DNA of 64,000 bases from Margaritispora aquatica (taxonomy: Eukaryota > Ascomycota > Leotiomycetes > Helotiales > Discinellaceae), in the NCBI GenBank assembly GCA_007644065.1, contig VJWN01000040.1:113033-177032 (forward strand). The letters run 5' to 3'. Of the stretch, positions 9,796 through 21,350 are shown piece by piece. A program made the position numbers and the translations under genes. Every line of letters starts with the position of its first letter. Position 1 is the stretch's first letter. Under the pieces are notes generated by a model. That model saw only the letters and a program-made list of their open reading frames with translations, searched no databases and was not told where the DNA came from.

Positions 9796-11607
9796 ATGCG
9801 TTTCTCTCTCTTCTCGGCTGCACTGCTCGTGGGCACTTCCAGTGCGTACACTTGCAAGAACGATGCCATTCAGAAGCTCTTCCAGAGCCATGCAGCTCTC
9901 GCAATTGCTGTTTGCAAGCTCGTCACGGATTTCAAGGGATACTCCCCGCTGCCGGATTTCATGGAAGACTATTCGTCATCCAGCATCTCCAGTGCCTGTG
10001 CTTGTATCACTGCTACCTCGACATCTTCTTCCAAGAGCTCTAGCAAGACCTCAAGCTCTGTCTTGACCACTTCGGCTTGTAAGCATCATTGAACCATGAT
10101 TTTGAAAAACATGGGGCTAATTTTTAATAGCCAAGTGCTCAGCAACTGCATCCACCATTACCTCGGTTTCTACAGTTATAGCTGCTCCTTCGACTGCCAT
10201 TATCTACAGCACAATCGTGTCGACCTTAATTCCAGCAGCCGTCACAGTCACCCAGGTTAGCACAGTCGTGACAACCGAGGTCGCCACAGCATATGTTACA
10301 GTCCCAACTACTGTTGTTTCTTACAGCACATCTGTTTTGGTCTCCACTATTGCCACGTGCCCAGTCTCATGTAAGTGTTAACTGAAAAGAATGCGAAATG
10401 TCCGAGGACTGATCTTTTGAAGCCACTTCAAGCAGTGCCCCAAGCAGCTCTTCGGTTGTGATCAGCAGCTCAGCTGTTCTCTCTTCTTCCGCTACCAGCA
10501 CAACACCAGTTCCTTGCACAGCCACGCTCTTCGCACAAGTAGCACCAGCCATTGCAGCCTGTACCGAGGTTACACTTCTCGATATCGCTTGCCCTACCAA
10601 CAAGACCCTCCCCTTGACTGGCCTGAAAGCCGGACAAGTCATCACTTTCGCAGGAACTACCACCTTTGCTCGAACTGACATTTCCACTTTCGATCCAATT
10701 TCCATCTCGGGTGTAGGCTTCACGATCAAGGGAGCCCCAGGCCACGTCATTGATGGAAACGGAGCTGTCTACTGGGATGGAATCGGTTCCAATGGAGGTA
10801 TTCCCAAGCCAAGTCATTTCATCGGCATGACTAAAGTCACTGGTGGCGTGGTGATCAAGGACATTTATATCGTCAACTACCCAGTTCATTGTTGGTCGAT
10901 TTCCTCATCTAGCAACGTTTTGATGACCAACATTACCTTGGACAACTCTGCCGGAAACGCTCCTACTGCTATCAGCAACGGTCTTGCAGGTGGTCACAAC
11001 TCCGATGGATTCGATTTGTCTTCTTGCAACAACTTCACTGTGCAGGACAGTTGGGTCAGCAACCAAGATGATTGTGTCGCTGTCACATCCGGAAACAACA
11101 TCACCATCAACAACATCTACTGCACTGGTGGACACGGCATGTCCATTGGCAGTGTCGGTGGAAAGAGCAATAACAACGTGACCAACATTGTGTATGTATT
11201 TTCCTCCCCTCCGCCAACTCGCTTACTGACATCTTGGAAGGTTCTCCAACAGTGTGATCCTCAACTCCACCAACGGACCCAGAATAAAGACCAACTACAA
11301 CACCACCGGTTTCATCTCCAACATCACCTACAACAACATCTACGTCGGTGACGTCCAAACCTACGGTATTGATATCCAACAGGATTACTTGAACGGTGGA
11401 CCAACTGGAACACCTACCAACGGTGTCATAATCTCAAACATCTACTTTAACAACGTCACTGGTACTGCTGTCAACGGAGCTCAAGATTACTATATCCTCT
11501 GTGGTGCTGGATCTTGCAGCAACTTCAACTTCAATGGCGTCTCGATTACTGGAGGAAGCATACCAGCTTCTTGTAATTACCCGTCGACGGGATGTCCGAA
11601 CACTTGA
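9796..11607 (+). CDS. secreted endopolygalacturonase, GH28, with Ser/Thr-rich N-terminal extension
   Basis: Four exons (9796-10078, 10131-10370, 10423-11191, 11253-11607) give 548 residues; all three introns are 52-61 nt with consensus ends. A signal peptide (MRFSLFSAALLVGTSSA) is followed by a small Cys-containing segment and about 130 residues rich in Ser, Thr and Val that look like an O-glycosylated stalk. The GH28 beta-helix follows with all catalytic motifs: HNSDGFD (about residue 366), QDDC (about 388), GGHGMSIGS (about 410) and RIKT (about 440). It hydrolyses alpha-1,4-galacturonan in pectin outside the cell. Typical fungal endo-PGs are about 360-380 residues; the extension accounts for the excess. 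Paired CreA-like sites and a TATA box upstream fit carbon-repressed induction. Confidence 0.95.
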
Positions 11608-12538
11608 AAGAGAGCGTAAGAACCCACGGGACGATAGAGAGATGGAATCAAAGAGGTTGTACATAATGATCAAATTGTAATTCATGAGATGCTCTTTCAA
11701 TTAGAGCTGAAGCTACTCGTTACCACTTATCAAATGTGACCGTGACTTACTTACATTGTGTTAGCACCGATGACAGGATTTGTTATATGAAGAGTGAGTT
11801 TTTCTTAGCCAGGAGCAACCTTTTCTTTCATAATCTTCACAAATAATCCGAGGAATCTTTTCATATCGGATGGAGGAAATTTAGACTACTGGCCGTTTGG
11901 GTCAAGTGTGCTGTTCGTAAAACTTGGACATTTAATGGTACCTATTGGAGGTTCTTTGATGGGAGACTTTCCACTTTAAGATCCGAAGTAGGTTATTCTA
12001 CGAAACACAAATAGTGAGAGAAAAGAATCGATTGACTGGGAGGCAGAGAAGGAATAACCGGGTAGCCATTTGTGAAACAGAAGATAGAAGAGCTCAAGGG
12101 AAGGATCCTGATTAAATGAGACCAGAAGAAGCATTACCTTGTCTGTCTAAGATTCTGTTTATTGAACCCAGCTGTTCAGTTAAGTGGTCAGAATGTGTGC
12201 GTACCGTTCCTTTTACAAATCAGGGGATATAAGGTTGCTTGGTCAGATTACTCCAAGCCGTGCAATGCGAAAATTGGTAGATCTAATTTTTGGCTGAGTC
12301 CAACTTAAGCGAGGGAGGGTTTAAGTGGGGCTTATTGCGACCATGTAAACAAAGGAAACTTTTGTCGCTATTGCGCCAGTCATTGCCAGAAGCCTAGGCT
12401 TTGCGTTCCTGTCTTTACTTAAGACAGTTTCCAATCCATTAACGATTCTCACCAACAAACAATTTCCACCCGAACCTTTCCGAAAATATTAGCATTTAGC
12501 AACACAAGAATATTGCGAAAGGAAGGTCATCAGCTAAG
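11608..12538. other. intergenic, nothing recognised
   Basis: No supported gene, repeat or RNA. The last 100 bases form an A/C-rich leader typical of a plus-strand gene start at 12539. Confidence 0.4.
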
Positions 12539-13939
12539 ATGAGACGCCCTGTTTCTTCTCCAATCGAGCTCTCATATGAGGTCTCAGATCAGTCAAGCAT
12601 AGATCTTACTTCAACGAACGAAAACGACAACGACGACGAGACACCGTCCATGACTCCTCTAATCGACATCTCGTGTAACAGGAGATGGGAAGGAACCCAA
12701 TGTCCACCATTCCAAAGATCTAGCATATTTTGCTTTCCTAGCGATTCCGATCCTCTACCCGGCCTTGAGTCCCAAGGCTTTATGCCCTGTCCTGAACAGG
12801 AAAGACTTATCTATCCCCGCTTCAATATTTTCTCTCACAGCCCTGAGCTACGGAGGGAATGTATCGAGTTGGTTATGCCAAAGATAAATACAGATTCTGG
12901 AATAAACGAAAAGTCAAAGCAGAATCGATCAACATTGCCAGTCACTCGTGCAGCGAAAAGATCTCACAGAAACTACATTTGCGATCGGGAGTTAACATCA
13001 TGGTCTTTCATCGCAGCGCGAGAGGCTCAGCATAACAAGCTGTGTTCATGTACCAGCCTTGGCGCTGGGAAGCTCTCATTCTCGAGAGAGGCTGCTAAGC
13101 TAGACAAGGTTGTTGATGGCATCAAATCAGAGTGTGTCTCTGCAGTCCAAATCGGAGGTGAAACAAGTTCCTTGGACAGTAGTGCAATTCATGACCTCCA
13201 AGGATCGACCTGTGACGATGACTCTTTCACAGTTCATGGGTTTCACCAATATGATACGGAGGATGAGAGGTTCTCACTCAAGACTGACTCGGGCAACAAT
13301 CGAACTCGCTACGCTGAACTCAAAGCCACAGAGAAGATTATTTCACAGAAGCTGGCAACTACCTTAGCCGACTGCGAACAGTCCGAAGTTCCCATTATTC
13401 CAAGCCCAAACACTGTGCTAGGTGAACATACGCCCGTCAAAGACTCAGCAGCGAAGGACAACAAGAACCAATCAGCAGCCAGCTCCCAGAACATCATTTG
13501 TTTTATGTACCTTCTCTTACTGATCTTCTTCCTTGCAAGCGGTCTTATCATAGTACTGACCTGTCACGCATACCATAACCGGCATGCAAATACCATTCGA
13601 TCATACGAGCGACAAGCGGTAATTGCAGAACTACAGTACCTCCGTAGTCTTCAGCAATCAGACAACGCACTGCGGGCAACTCGCTGGGAGCTTCTGCAGA
13701 CCGAGAATAAGCTATGCACTGTCGAAGGAGAACTGGAAGCCCTGAAATGTGAGCTCAAGGAGCGTGATAGCGCCCTCGAGCTTGCAACAGGCAAACTTGA
13801 GGCCTACTCGGCTCTGGAGAATGAGAGGAGTAATTGGTGCTTGGCTACAGTAGCCCTGGATCTGGGAGGTGCGAATTTGGTTGTCAAGGATTTGGGCATC
13901 AACAATGACTGGCACTCTGGATTTTGGGGGGATGAGTAA
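12539..13939 (+). CDS. hypothetical single-pass membrane protein with C-terminal coiled coil
   Basis: An intronless 466-residue frame from the ATG at 12539. The first ~315 residues are polar, rich in Ser, Asp, Glu and Arg, and probably disordered. One strong membrane helix (CFMYLLLLIFFLASGLIIVL) spans about residues 321-343. After it comes a heptad-like region with alternating Leu and Glu/Lys (QYLRSLQQSDNALRATRWEL and following, about 365-430), predicted coiled coil. There is no signal peptide, so a type II-like or tail-proximal anchor is possible. I do not recognise the family. A GTAAGA at the stop (GATGAGTAAGAG) could be a donor extending the C-terminus into a downstream frame that ends near 14054, but I found no acceptor at a normal intron distance. 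Confidence 0.6.
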   Translation: MRRPVSSPIELSYEVSDQSSIDLTSTNENDNDDETPSMTPLIDISCNRRWEGTQCPPFQRSSIFCFPSDSDPLPGLESQGFMPCPEQERLIYPRFNIFSHSPELRRECIELVMPKINTDSGINEKSKQNRSTLPVTRAAKRSHRNYICDRELTSWSFIAAREAQHNKLCSCTSLGAGKLSFSREAAKLDKVVDGIKSECVSAVQIGGETSSLDSSAIHDLQGSTCDDDSFTVHGFHQYDTEDERFSLKTDSGNNRTRYAELKATEKIISQKLATTLADCEQSEVPIIPSPNTVLGEHTPVKDSAAKDNKNQSAASSQNIICFMYLLLLIFFLASGLIIVLTCHAYHNRHANTIRSYERQAVIAELQYLRSLQQSDNALRATRWELLQTENKLCTVEGELEALKCELKERDSALELATGKLEAYSALENERSNWCLATVALDLGGANLVVKDLGINNDWHSGFWGDE

Positions 13940-16199
13940 GAGACATCATGTGTCTATGAATTGGATTGAAGAAGAAGACCTTTGGAGTGGGAAAGTGTGG
14001 GTTAATTTCTTGGCTGCTGGCGAGAACATCACGGTTGGCTTGGATGAGAATTGATTGTCTATGAACTACGGCTACGACAATGGATTGAGAGAAAAGAACC
14101 TCATTGGGTCGTACTTAATGGAACGATTGCCTGTCATCCATAGCTGAGCATAACACAAGAGAAATATATATTCAAATATGACAATAAGTTCTTTATAGGA
14201 TTGTGGCGGTAGGGAGCAAAAGTAGTTGACAAAAATAATAAAAATAATCAAATCTCTAATTCAGTGACAAAATTTCACAATGAAAAAGACCTATCAGAGA
14301 CACAGGCTAGAATTCTAAGGAACCCTGAGGCCTATATTCGTGACTAAAAATCAAGTGACGAGTTATCACTGATTGTGACGCATACGCTTCAAAAATCTCG
14401 ACACTCATGCGATCTATTGCTGTAAAGTTGATCTTAGCATGACGAAAGAACCGCAGCCTGTGATAGATAGGACCATTATATAGTAGGAACATCTCCTTTC
14501 ACACTTATCCTGACTCACATACAAACGGCTATTCAGCAGCACACCACACTTTCGTACACTTTCGTACACTTTAAGTTGGCCTTAAATTATTCACTGAACC
14601 TCAAACGCTGATAGGTCAAGTATAAAACCATCTCCAGTAGTACTAACTTGTAATTCCGTATCTTAAATATCGGTTTACAAAGGAATCTACGTTATGAGCC
14701 AGACGTAGCGGCATTGTGAGTGGTAGAACATCACCTTAAGATCAAATGCTTGGAATCCATTATGGATTGAAATTTGTTGTATCATAAGAATCTGAAGGGA
14801 AAATGCACCTTTGGAGATGCTGCTGCGATAATGTAGTAAATGAGGTTGATAGCGGATTAATTGTTCACCTCGGGTGATTTCCGAAATAGTTGATAGTGAC
14901 AAAAGAGCTTACACTTGACAGCGATTCCACAACACATGTAGAGACAGCGGTGGTGATCAGCTACTAGTATTTAGATAATTTTGACGGTAAAGATGATCCA
15001 TGACCCCATCAGATTGCATGGAGTACGCAGATAAATCAGTCTACAAATTTATGAATCCAACACACGTTGAATTCAATGCTGCGATCTTATCATTGATTTC
15101 TTACCTCCAAAATCGTAACATGAGAGAAAGATACACTTATATACTCCTCCTCCCACCTTCTGGAGCTCGATTTTTAAGTTCTCAACTTCAACTCTATCCG
15201 CTTCAAGCCTGTAGATCCAGCTGAACTATAAATATCAAGCTACCCATGGCCAGACTAAATGATATATGGTAGTGTAAAAGTGCGAAATGGGGTGCAAGGC
15301 ATATGCTGTACGCCGCAGGTTGCTATGCTGCATGTCGTGTAAGCAGGTCTCTCAAGAAATACGGTTGCAATGGACTTCTTAGCAAGATGCTTACGCTTCT
15401 TTCTCTCGAGTTCAAACTTAGATTCTTAAGATAGACCTAGATGACAGAGAGAGACAGTCACTCTCGTTCTCGCTATCGGAGTATATGATAGCGAGAATAT
15501 ATACAACAACGTCAGATGAAATAGCGACAGCAGAAGCAATAGACAAGGCCGTGATCAGCTTGCATAGTGAAAAGCAAAGCGAGGACTAGCAGGTACTGCC
15601 AAGCTCCAGTGAGCAAAGATAGAGATGAAATTGAAGATATAGCAACGATACGATTACCCAATTAGCCCTTACTTGTCCCAAACTATAGCATGGCTTTCTA
15701 GAAATTGCTTGATTTTTACTTGGCTAGTTGGTCTGGTCGTAAAGCAGCTCTATTTGCACGTGCAGGATTTCTATGGATTGAACTTGAATATAGGAAGATT
15801 CAGTTAGCTTTCAGAAGTCATAGGTGTAAATTTAGTGATGATTTCAATTCTATGCTATGACCAACATTAGACTTTTCATTGAGAAGCCTCTATTCAAATC
15901 CCAGATCTTAAAAAAGCCAATCCTCAAAGATCTCACACCAACCGAAAAATGCTAGCTCACAATGGAGTTTCTCCTCAGATCATTCTCAAATACTGACTCG
16001 AAATTGAGAATATCTCGTCAGTTCTTACGATAAAGAAGCACAAGCTCGATAGGTGGCATTGAGCTGAGCGATGACCAGCAAAAATGGGTTGCCTGCGTAA
16101 GGTGCTTTGTTTGAATAGAGGTAGAGACAGGAGGGAGGTGTGTTAAATATTTATAAATTCCTTGATAACGCTAAATGACAATACAACCTCCGCTTACAA
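13940..16199. other. 2.3 kb gene-free stretch
   Basis: No frame here has protein-like composition or an intron pattern. It contains a 12-bp direct repeat (TTTCGTACACTT, about 14550) and a perfect 11-bp inverted repeat at 15467-15497. It may hold the 3' ends of both flanking genes; the plus strand is antisense to the cyclotransferase 3' end at the right border. Confidence 0.45.
15467..15497. repeat. perfect 11-bp inverted repeat
   Basis: TTCTCGCTATC and its reverse complement GATAGCGAGAA are separated by 9 nt. It lies in gene-free DNA with no T-run behind it. It could be a protein-binding palindrome or a hairpin; no function is assigned. Confidence 0.6.
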
Positions 16200-17285
16200 T
16201 CACCGGAGATCCTTCTCAGCACCATCCAATCTTACACTCTTCTCTCCTGACCTACTCTTACCCACGACTCTACTTTCTTCATCCTTCTCCCTAAAAACTC
16301 CATTCTCTAGTCTATCTTTCTCTTTCATAGTCCTCTCTCCATCACCAAAAGTCTTAACCAAGAACCCATCATACACCCTCCATAATATTCTAAACACTAA
16401 GCCCATGATATCCGCCAACCACTCCGGTATCTTCCCATCTTTATCCGCAAACACCTTTCCTAAGCCAAACAAAACCATCAATATGGGTGCAAAAAAAGTG
16501 ATAATGAATCCTTGCCCGCCCCTCTGCTTCAGCGTTGTAATCTTGAAAGGTCTGATGTTGTGCAGATACGCCAGGTAGTCGTCGGGCAATGCATGTTCTT
16601 CCGCACCGTCTGTTATCAACTTTAGGTAGCGAACTGAAGGTTGCGCGTATGAGGAATCTGGGCGATGTATTCGAGGTGACGAGGTTCGAGCTATCGATGT
16701 TTCGTCTGCAGGTTGTAGAAGTGTATGCGCCTCGAAGGGTTTCCCAGTTGGTGTCTCATTCACAACTTTGCCACCGCTCTCTAATGCATAACAAGGCACA
16801 ACTACATCCTGATAGCTTGCACCACCACCTTCGGTCGCAATGATCGTCCTGTAGTCCTCAGGTGTAACCTCGTACACAACACCTATCAGCCCTTTCGTCC
16901 ATCGGTCCTTGTGGTACCCCTTCTCTTGTCCCGAGATAACATGGTACCGTGTATTCGCAAAGCAAGGTTCTAAGTAAGGTATGCCCGCTAAATCGAAAGT
17001 GAGGTCTAGAGATGGGACATGGACATTGATTGCTGAGATAGGTCGGATGCCTCGGTTTCCCTTGAATGTCTCAGCGGAGAGATTAGAGCCGTAAGCTAGG
17101 TAGAGAATTGTCTCCTCGGATTTGGTAGTGAGACGCTTTCGGGACGTTCGTGGGATTGGCGAAATAGGTGCAGTGGGGGAGGTGAAATCGACGTTCCAGA
17201 GCTTTTGTAGGGTGGTTTTGGCGGCTGAGCCGGGGGTGGGTGTTGGTGATGGAAGCATCGGTGGCGAGGCGCGACTTCGCGTCAT
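16200..17285 (-). CDS. gamma-glutamylcyclotransferase-like (GGCT/AIG2 fold) membrane-anchored protein
   Basis: An intronless 361-residue minus-strand frame. The GGCT signature YLAYGSNLS starts near residue 61, and the catalytic Glu sits in ATEGGGASYQ (near 152), followed by VVPCYAL; these match GGCT-like proteins, which release 5-oxoproline from gamma-glutamyl compounds. A hydrophobic helix (FIITFFAPILMVLFGLG, about 260-277) and a basic/acidic tail follow the domain, so the enzyme is probably bound to a membrane by its C-terminus. The N-terminal ~55 residues are Ser/Thr/Pro-rich. GliK of the gliotoxin cluster is a relative with this fold, but no cluster is present here. It is transcribed divergently from BET2. 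Confidence 0.85.
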   Translation of the reverse strand: MTRSRASPPMLPSPTPTPGSAAKTTLQKLWNVDFTSPTAPISPIPRTSRKRLTTKSEETILYLAYGSNLSAETFKGNRGIRPISAINVHVPSLDLTFDLAGIPYLEPCFANTRYHVISGQEKGYHKDRWTKGLIGVVYEVTPEDYRTIIATEGGGASYQDVVVPCYALESGGKVVNETPTGKPFEAHTLLQPADETSIARTSSPRIHRPDSSYAQPSVRYLKLITDGAEEHALPDDYLAYLHNIRPFKITTLKQRGGQGFIITFFAPILMVLFGLGKVFADKDGKIPEWLADIMGLVFRILWRVYDGFLVKTFGDGERTMKEKDRLENGVFREKDEESRVVGKSRSGEKSVRLDGAEKDLR

Positions 17286-17805
17286 TATGGACTTTCGAGA
17301 GGAATAATGTGATCAAGTAAGAAAGAAAGACAGACAGAAATAGAGAGAACTTATTGCAGTGAAAGGATGGCAGGACGTTTAATGTGGACTCGCATCAATG
17401 AAGCCGTAGATTACCAATTCAACTCTTGGACCGGATAGTTTCAAAAGCCGAGGGAAGGCAAGAGACTTGCATCGCAAGGCTGGAGCTAGAAAAGGCGAGC
17501 TTCATTGTGTAACTGAGATGCTTTGATGAAGTGTGACAATATAGAAGCCGAACAACCCACTACGGGTATGATCGAATTGACTTCAGATCGCTGGATGTTT
17601 TTTTTGCGAAAGGATGTCAGCATAATGCTCCAAATGTTTGAGCATTATGGTCAAACCATCTGAGCACATATCCTGATTGGACAGCCTTCACTCCTCCTCT
17701 CGGACGAGGCTGATTGAACCACACTCACCCCACCATCCTCTCCACAGGCAAAGGCTCATAGTACAAAGAAATTTGACTCACTTTGAAACAGACGTATCTT
17801 ACCTA
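17286..17805. promoter_or_regulatory. bidirectional promoter region
   Basis: About 520 bp separate the start codons of the divergent cyclotransferase-like and BET2 genes, so both promoters must lie here. No TATA box is obvious. Two related AGCATTATG/CATAATGCT words near 17620-17650 form an imperfect inverted pair. Confidence 0.45.
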
Positions 17806-18869
17806 ATGCCCAACATGGCCTCCTCATCTCTCCCAGAAGAGCTACAACTTGCAATCGAACCCCATGTCCGCTACATCCAATCCCTCGATACCCTCCGTGA
17901 CACCCTCGAATACTGGCTGACCGAGCACCTTCGTCTCAATGGTTTATATTGGGGCCTCGTCTCTCTGCACCTACTTGGCCGACCAGATGCTCTACCAAGG
18001 GATGAGACGATCGAGTTTGTGCTGAGTTGTCAACATGAGGATGGGGGATTTGGAGCAGCGCCTGGTCATGATGCCCATTTGCTGAGCACCGTCAGCGCGG
18101 TACAGATTCTGGGAATGGTGGATGCGCTGGATGTGTTGGAGGAGAAGGGGAAGGGGGGAGGTGGAGAAGGAGGGAAAGCGGGTGTCGGAAAGTGTGAGTT
18201 TACGAAGCATAATAGCAAAAGAGACAAGCAGGCTGATGGAAACAGATATTGCAGCCTTACAGAATCGAAAAACAGGAACATTTGCCGGTGATGAGTTTGG
18301 CGAGGAGGATACACGATTTCTATACGGATCACTGAACGCATTATCGCTCCTCGATCTCCTCGAGTTTGTGGATGTCTCTCTGGCCGTGGCATATGTCGAG
18401 TCTTGCGCCAACTTCGACGGTGGTTTCGGTGTTTCTCCTGGCGCGGAATCACATTCAGGGCAGATCTTCACATGTCTTGGCGCATTGAGTATAGCTGGAC
18501 GGATAGATGTGGTGCACAAGGACAAATTAGGACGATGGCTTAGTGAACGACAAGTCGAAGGTGGTGGGTTGAATGGCAGGCCTGAGAAATTGGAGGATGT
18601 GTGCTATAGTTGGTGGGTTGCTAGCTCGTTAAAGATGATCGACAGGTTGCATTGGATTGATGGTGGGAAGTTAGAGAAGTTTATTCTGAGCTGCCAGGTT
18701 TGCTCCCTAGTCTCTATGTCTCGACAATACTAAATGTGTGTAGGATACGGAAAATGGTGGCATCGCGGATAGACCTGGCGATATGGTGGATGTTTTCCAT
18801 ACATGTTTTGGTATTGCTGGGCTCTCTTTACTGGGTCGAAAGGGTTTGGAGGAGGTTGATGCTGTCTAG
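17806..18869 (+). CDS. BET2: Rab geranylgeranyltransferase (type II) beta subunit
   Basis: Three exons (17806-18193, 18246-18697, 18744-18869) give 321 residues, the usual length for Bet2. A second ATG at 17815 is an equally good start. Prenyltransferase repeats are visible: [34 protein letters not shown] and [18 protein letters not shown], plus [15 protein letters not shown] and SHSGQIFTC. The zinc ligands are in EDVCYSWW (about residues 243-250) and the His of DVFHTCFG (about 299). With the alpha subunit and Rab escort protein it attaches geranylgeranyl groups to Rab GTPases in the cytosol. Introns are 52 and 46 nt. A Gly/Glu/Lys-rich insert before intron 1 (around residue 115-128) is unusual. 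Confidence 0.95.
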
Positions 18870-19930
18870 TAAGATTCCTGTTCGATAAACCCGCTTCACT
18901 TTTACTAATGAAACTAGCTGCATGCCCAGAAAGGTCACAGACAAAATTTTAGGTCCTCGGAACGACATCTGATCATATTTACGAAACAAAAAATATTAAC
19001 AGACCCAAAATATTCACGGCTTTCTATTGCTGCATTTATTGTGACATGTCCAAATTACCGAGAGCACACTGTGCGAGTCTCAGTAGGTCAATTGAGTTTG
19101 CGTTATTGGTCATCTTTTCATCATCTCAGCCCTCAAAAAGTCCCTCTTTTCATATAAGTATTTGCAAATTTGTTTTCTCAGTAGCGTGTAGGTTGAATCA
19201 CCCTAATAAATGATACACCCAATCATACCTTACTCTACCTTACCTCCTGCCATCTAATAACCTGGCACTCCTTTATCCATAGTGCACAGGATACAAGGCA
19301 GGAGAACATCAAACACACCCTTCATCGCCTTCATTACTACCTGCTCCAATGCCATAGCTCGGTGATATCAGGGCTTTGATACACCATTTTGAACGTCCTA
19401 CTCTTCCCTTCTCTGTTCCTACTATTTCCATGTTGGTAGAAGATGTTTGAAACTCCTACAATTGGAGTGGAGAAAGGAGGACGATGACGAGCTAAGTGGC
19501 TACCCAACTTCCAGGTAGTCTCCGTATATTCTACATGGCAAGGAATTTATCGGCGTTTCTTTCTATCCTCCCTCTTCTCTTTCTAGCCCTCGATCAAGCG
19601 CTGGGTCGAGTCCACTTGTAGCTCGTCCGTGCTGATTCCCTTTTTCCAGTGCCAAAGCTCGGTGGCGCTTCTACACAAGACTTTCAAAATTATTGGTAGC
19701 TCTGCTGAATCCTAGTGGACTGAAGCTCTTGATGTTATTCTAGTGTGTATCCCTGGTGTGTGAAATTGCCTCGCATTCCAGCTACACCAAGACCTTGTAC
19801 TCCTCGCTCAATTTGTGGTTCGTCATTCTCTATTAATATAACCATTTACCCAGCTTTCGAGCCAACCCGATGAGAATATCATGAAGTCAGCTCACTGTAT
19901 TGACCACTAAGTCGCAAAATGACTATCTAG
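18870..19930. other. gene-free region before the tandem array
   Basis: No open frame of note. It is enriched in CTACCTTACC-type words and CTCGGT motifs, with several short pyrimidine runs. It may contain degenerate, unalignable copies of the array that follows. Confidence 0.4.
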
Positions 19931-21350
19931 ATTCGATTGCACATCGAGACCGGGGTGTTATTCTACCTATGTGGGTCACCTCGGTATTCTTGACCCATCT
20001 ACCTAGCTTCATTCTCGAGTATGGTAAATAAAATCTCAATTTGCTGTAGCTGTCTCTCATAATCAAAAAGTTTTGGCTTTGTCGCACATCATGACCAGGG
20101 CTTTGAATTGCCTAGGTGGGGTATCAGAAACTCCATAGCATCACCAAGCGGCCACCATCAACCATACCACTTCGCCCCACCAGTTTAGCTCCTCTCTCAA
20201 CGTGGTGGATGATGTCTTCATTTTCTCCAGCATTCTCTTAAAAATCAAAGCTGGGATTTTGTTGCACGTCGTCATGATGGGGTCTGTGCTCTGCTCTCCA
20301 ATCAGCTCGCTGGCTGGTGTGCGATGCGAGCTATTCAGCTCAGGCGTGTGGTGCCGTCACATGGATGAAGGACAACCTAAGCTTCGCTCGTTGCTTGGTT
20401 TTGCGAGCTGTCTAGTCAGTGAATGATCTGATTGTTGGGAGTAAGTCGGGGTTTTTGTTGCACGTCCAGTACAAGGGCAGGGATGTCATTTAGAGATGTT
20501 GTCTCGCCTGCTCCCTTTTTAGTTACGTTGTCTATCTCATAGAGATCCTTTACTCTGGTTCTAAACATCTACTTTACTTTCTTTCTATCCAAGCCGTTGC
20601 CTTACTTTGTGATCTAGTTGCTTTTGAGATTGAATAGTGGGGGTTGTTGCACATGGAGTATAAAGACAAGGATGTCGTTTAGATGTGTAGTGTTGCTTGC
20701 TCGCTTTTCGGTACTGTTGTCTAGTACTAAAGTTCCATGAGTTCATTCCCTTGGCGATCAAGTGTTTGTGTTAGTCTGCGAGCTGCTCATTCTTTCAGAT
20801 TGATTATGGGTTTTGTTGCATGTCGTGAGCATGGGCAGGGTTATTTAACCTTGTAGTATTGCTTGTTGGCAATGTTTTCTTTGGCGGCAACCAAATTTAG
20901 AACTCCTTGAACCCGAACGGGCTAAGTAGTTGGCGTACGATCCGGTTGTTTGTTGAGGCTAAAATGTGGGGTTTGTTGCACTTCGATTGCAAGGATAAGG
21001 GGGTGTAATACCATATGATGTCGCTTGCTAGCAATATTTTTTAGTATTTCTCAAAGTTACCTATCTATTCCTCGAGGACTACTGCCGACGACATTTGTCT
21101 ACGATCTGCTTGTTTCTTGGATCTTTAGCGTTGAGAATATGGATTTTGTTGCGCGTTGAGTTCAAGGGCAGGGGTATTCAACTCAAGGAGGCGTACATGG
21201 TGTCTCTTGCGACCAATGTTTTCTGGTGCTAAGATTTATTGGTTTCTTATCTTCGGTGCTCAAGCTATTGAGTAAAAGTACAAACCGGTTGTTTTTGAAA
21301 TGGAATTGTGGATTTTGTTGCACTTCGAGTACAAGGGCAGGGGGTTGAGT
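19915..21350 (+). repeat. array of nine diverged ~145-196 bp tandem units
   Basis: A conserved core recurs nine times. The clearest copy, at about 21309-21342, has a TTTTGTTGCAC start and a GAGTACAAGGGCAGGG end. The GCAC (or variant) falls at 19939, 20084, 20264, 20460, 20649, 20818, 20978, 21151 and 21320, spacings of 145, 180, 196, 189, 169, 160, 173 and 169 nt. A second block, around CGCTTGCTAGCAATGTTTT, recurs in the later units at 20500-21220, so whole units rather than only the core are repeated. All frames contain stops, so the array is non-coding. Copy-to-copy divergence is high, implying age. The function is unknown; a long non-coding transcript, regulatory array or replication/chromatin element are possibilities. 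Confidence 0.7.

Noticed and set aside
10470..11379. minus-strand frames across the polygalacturonase gene
   Set aside because: Antisense to a fully supported GH28 gene.
19915..21350. tandem array as a protein repeat
   Set aside because: Unit lengths vary and are mostly not multiples of three, and all frames contain stops.
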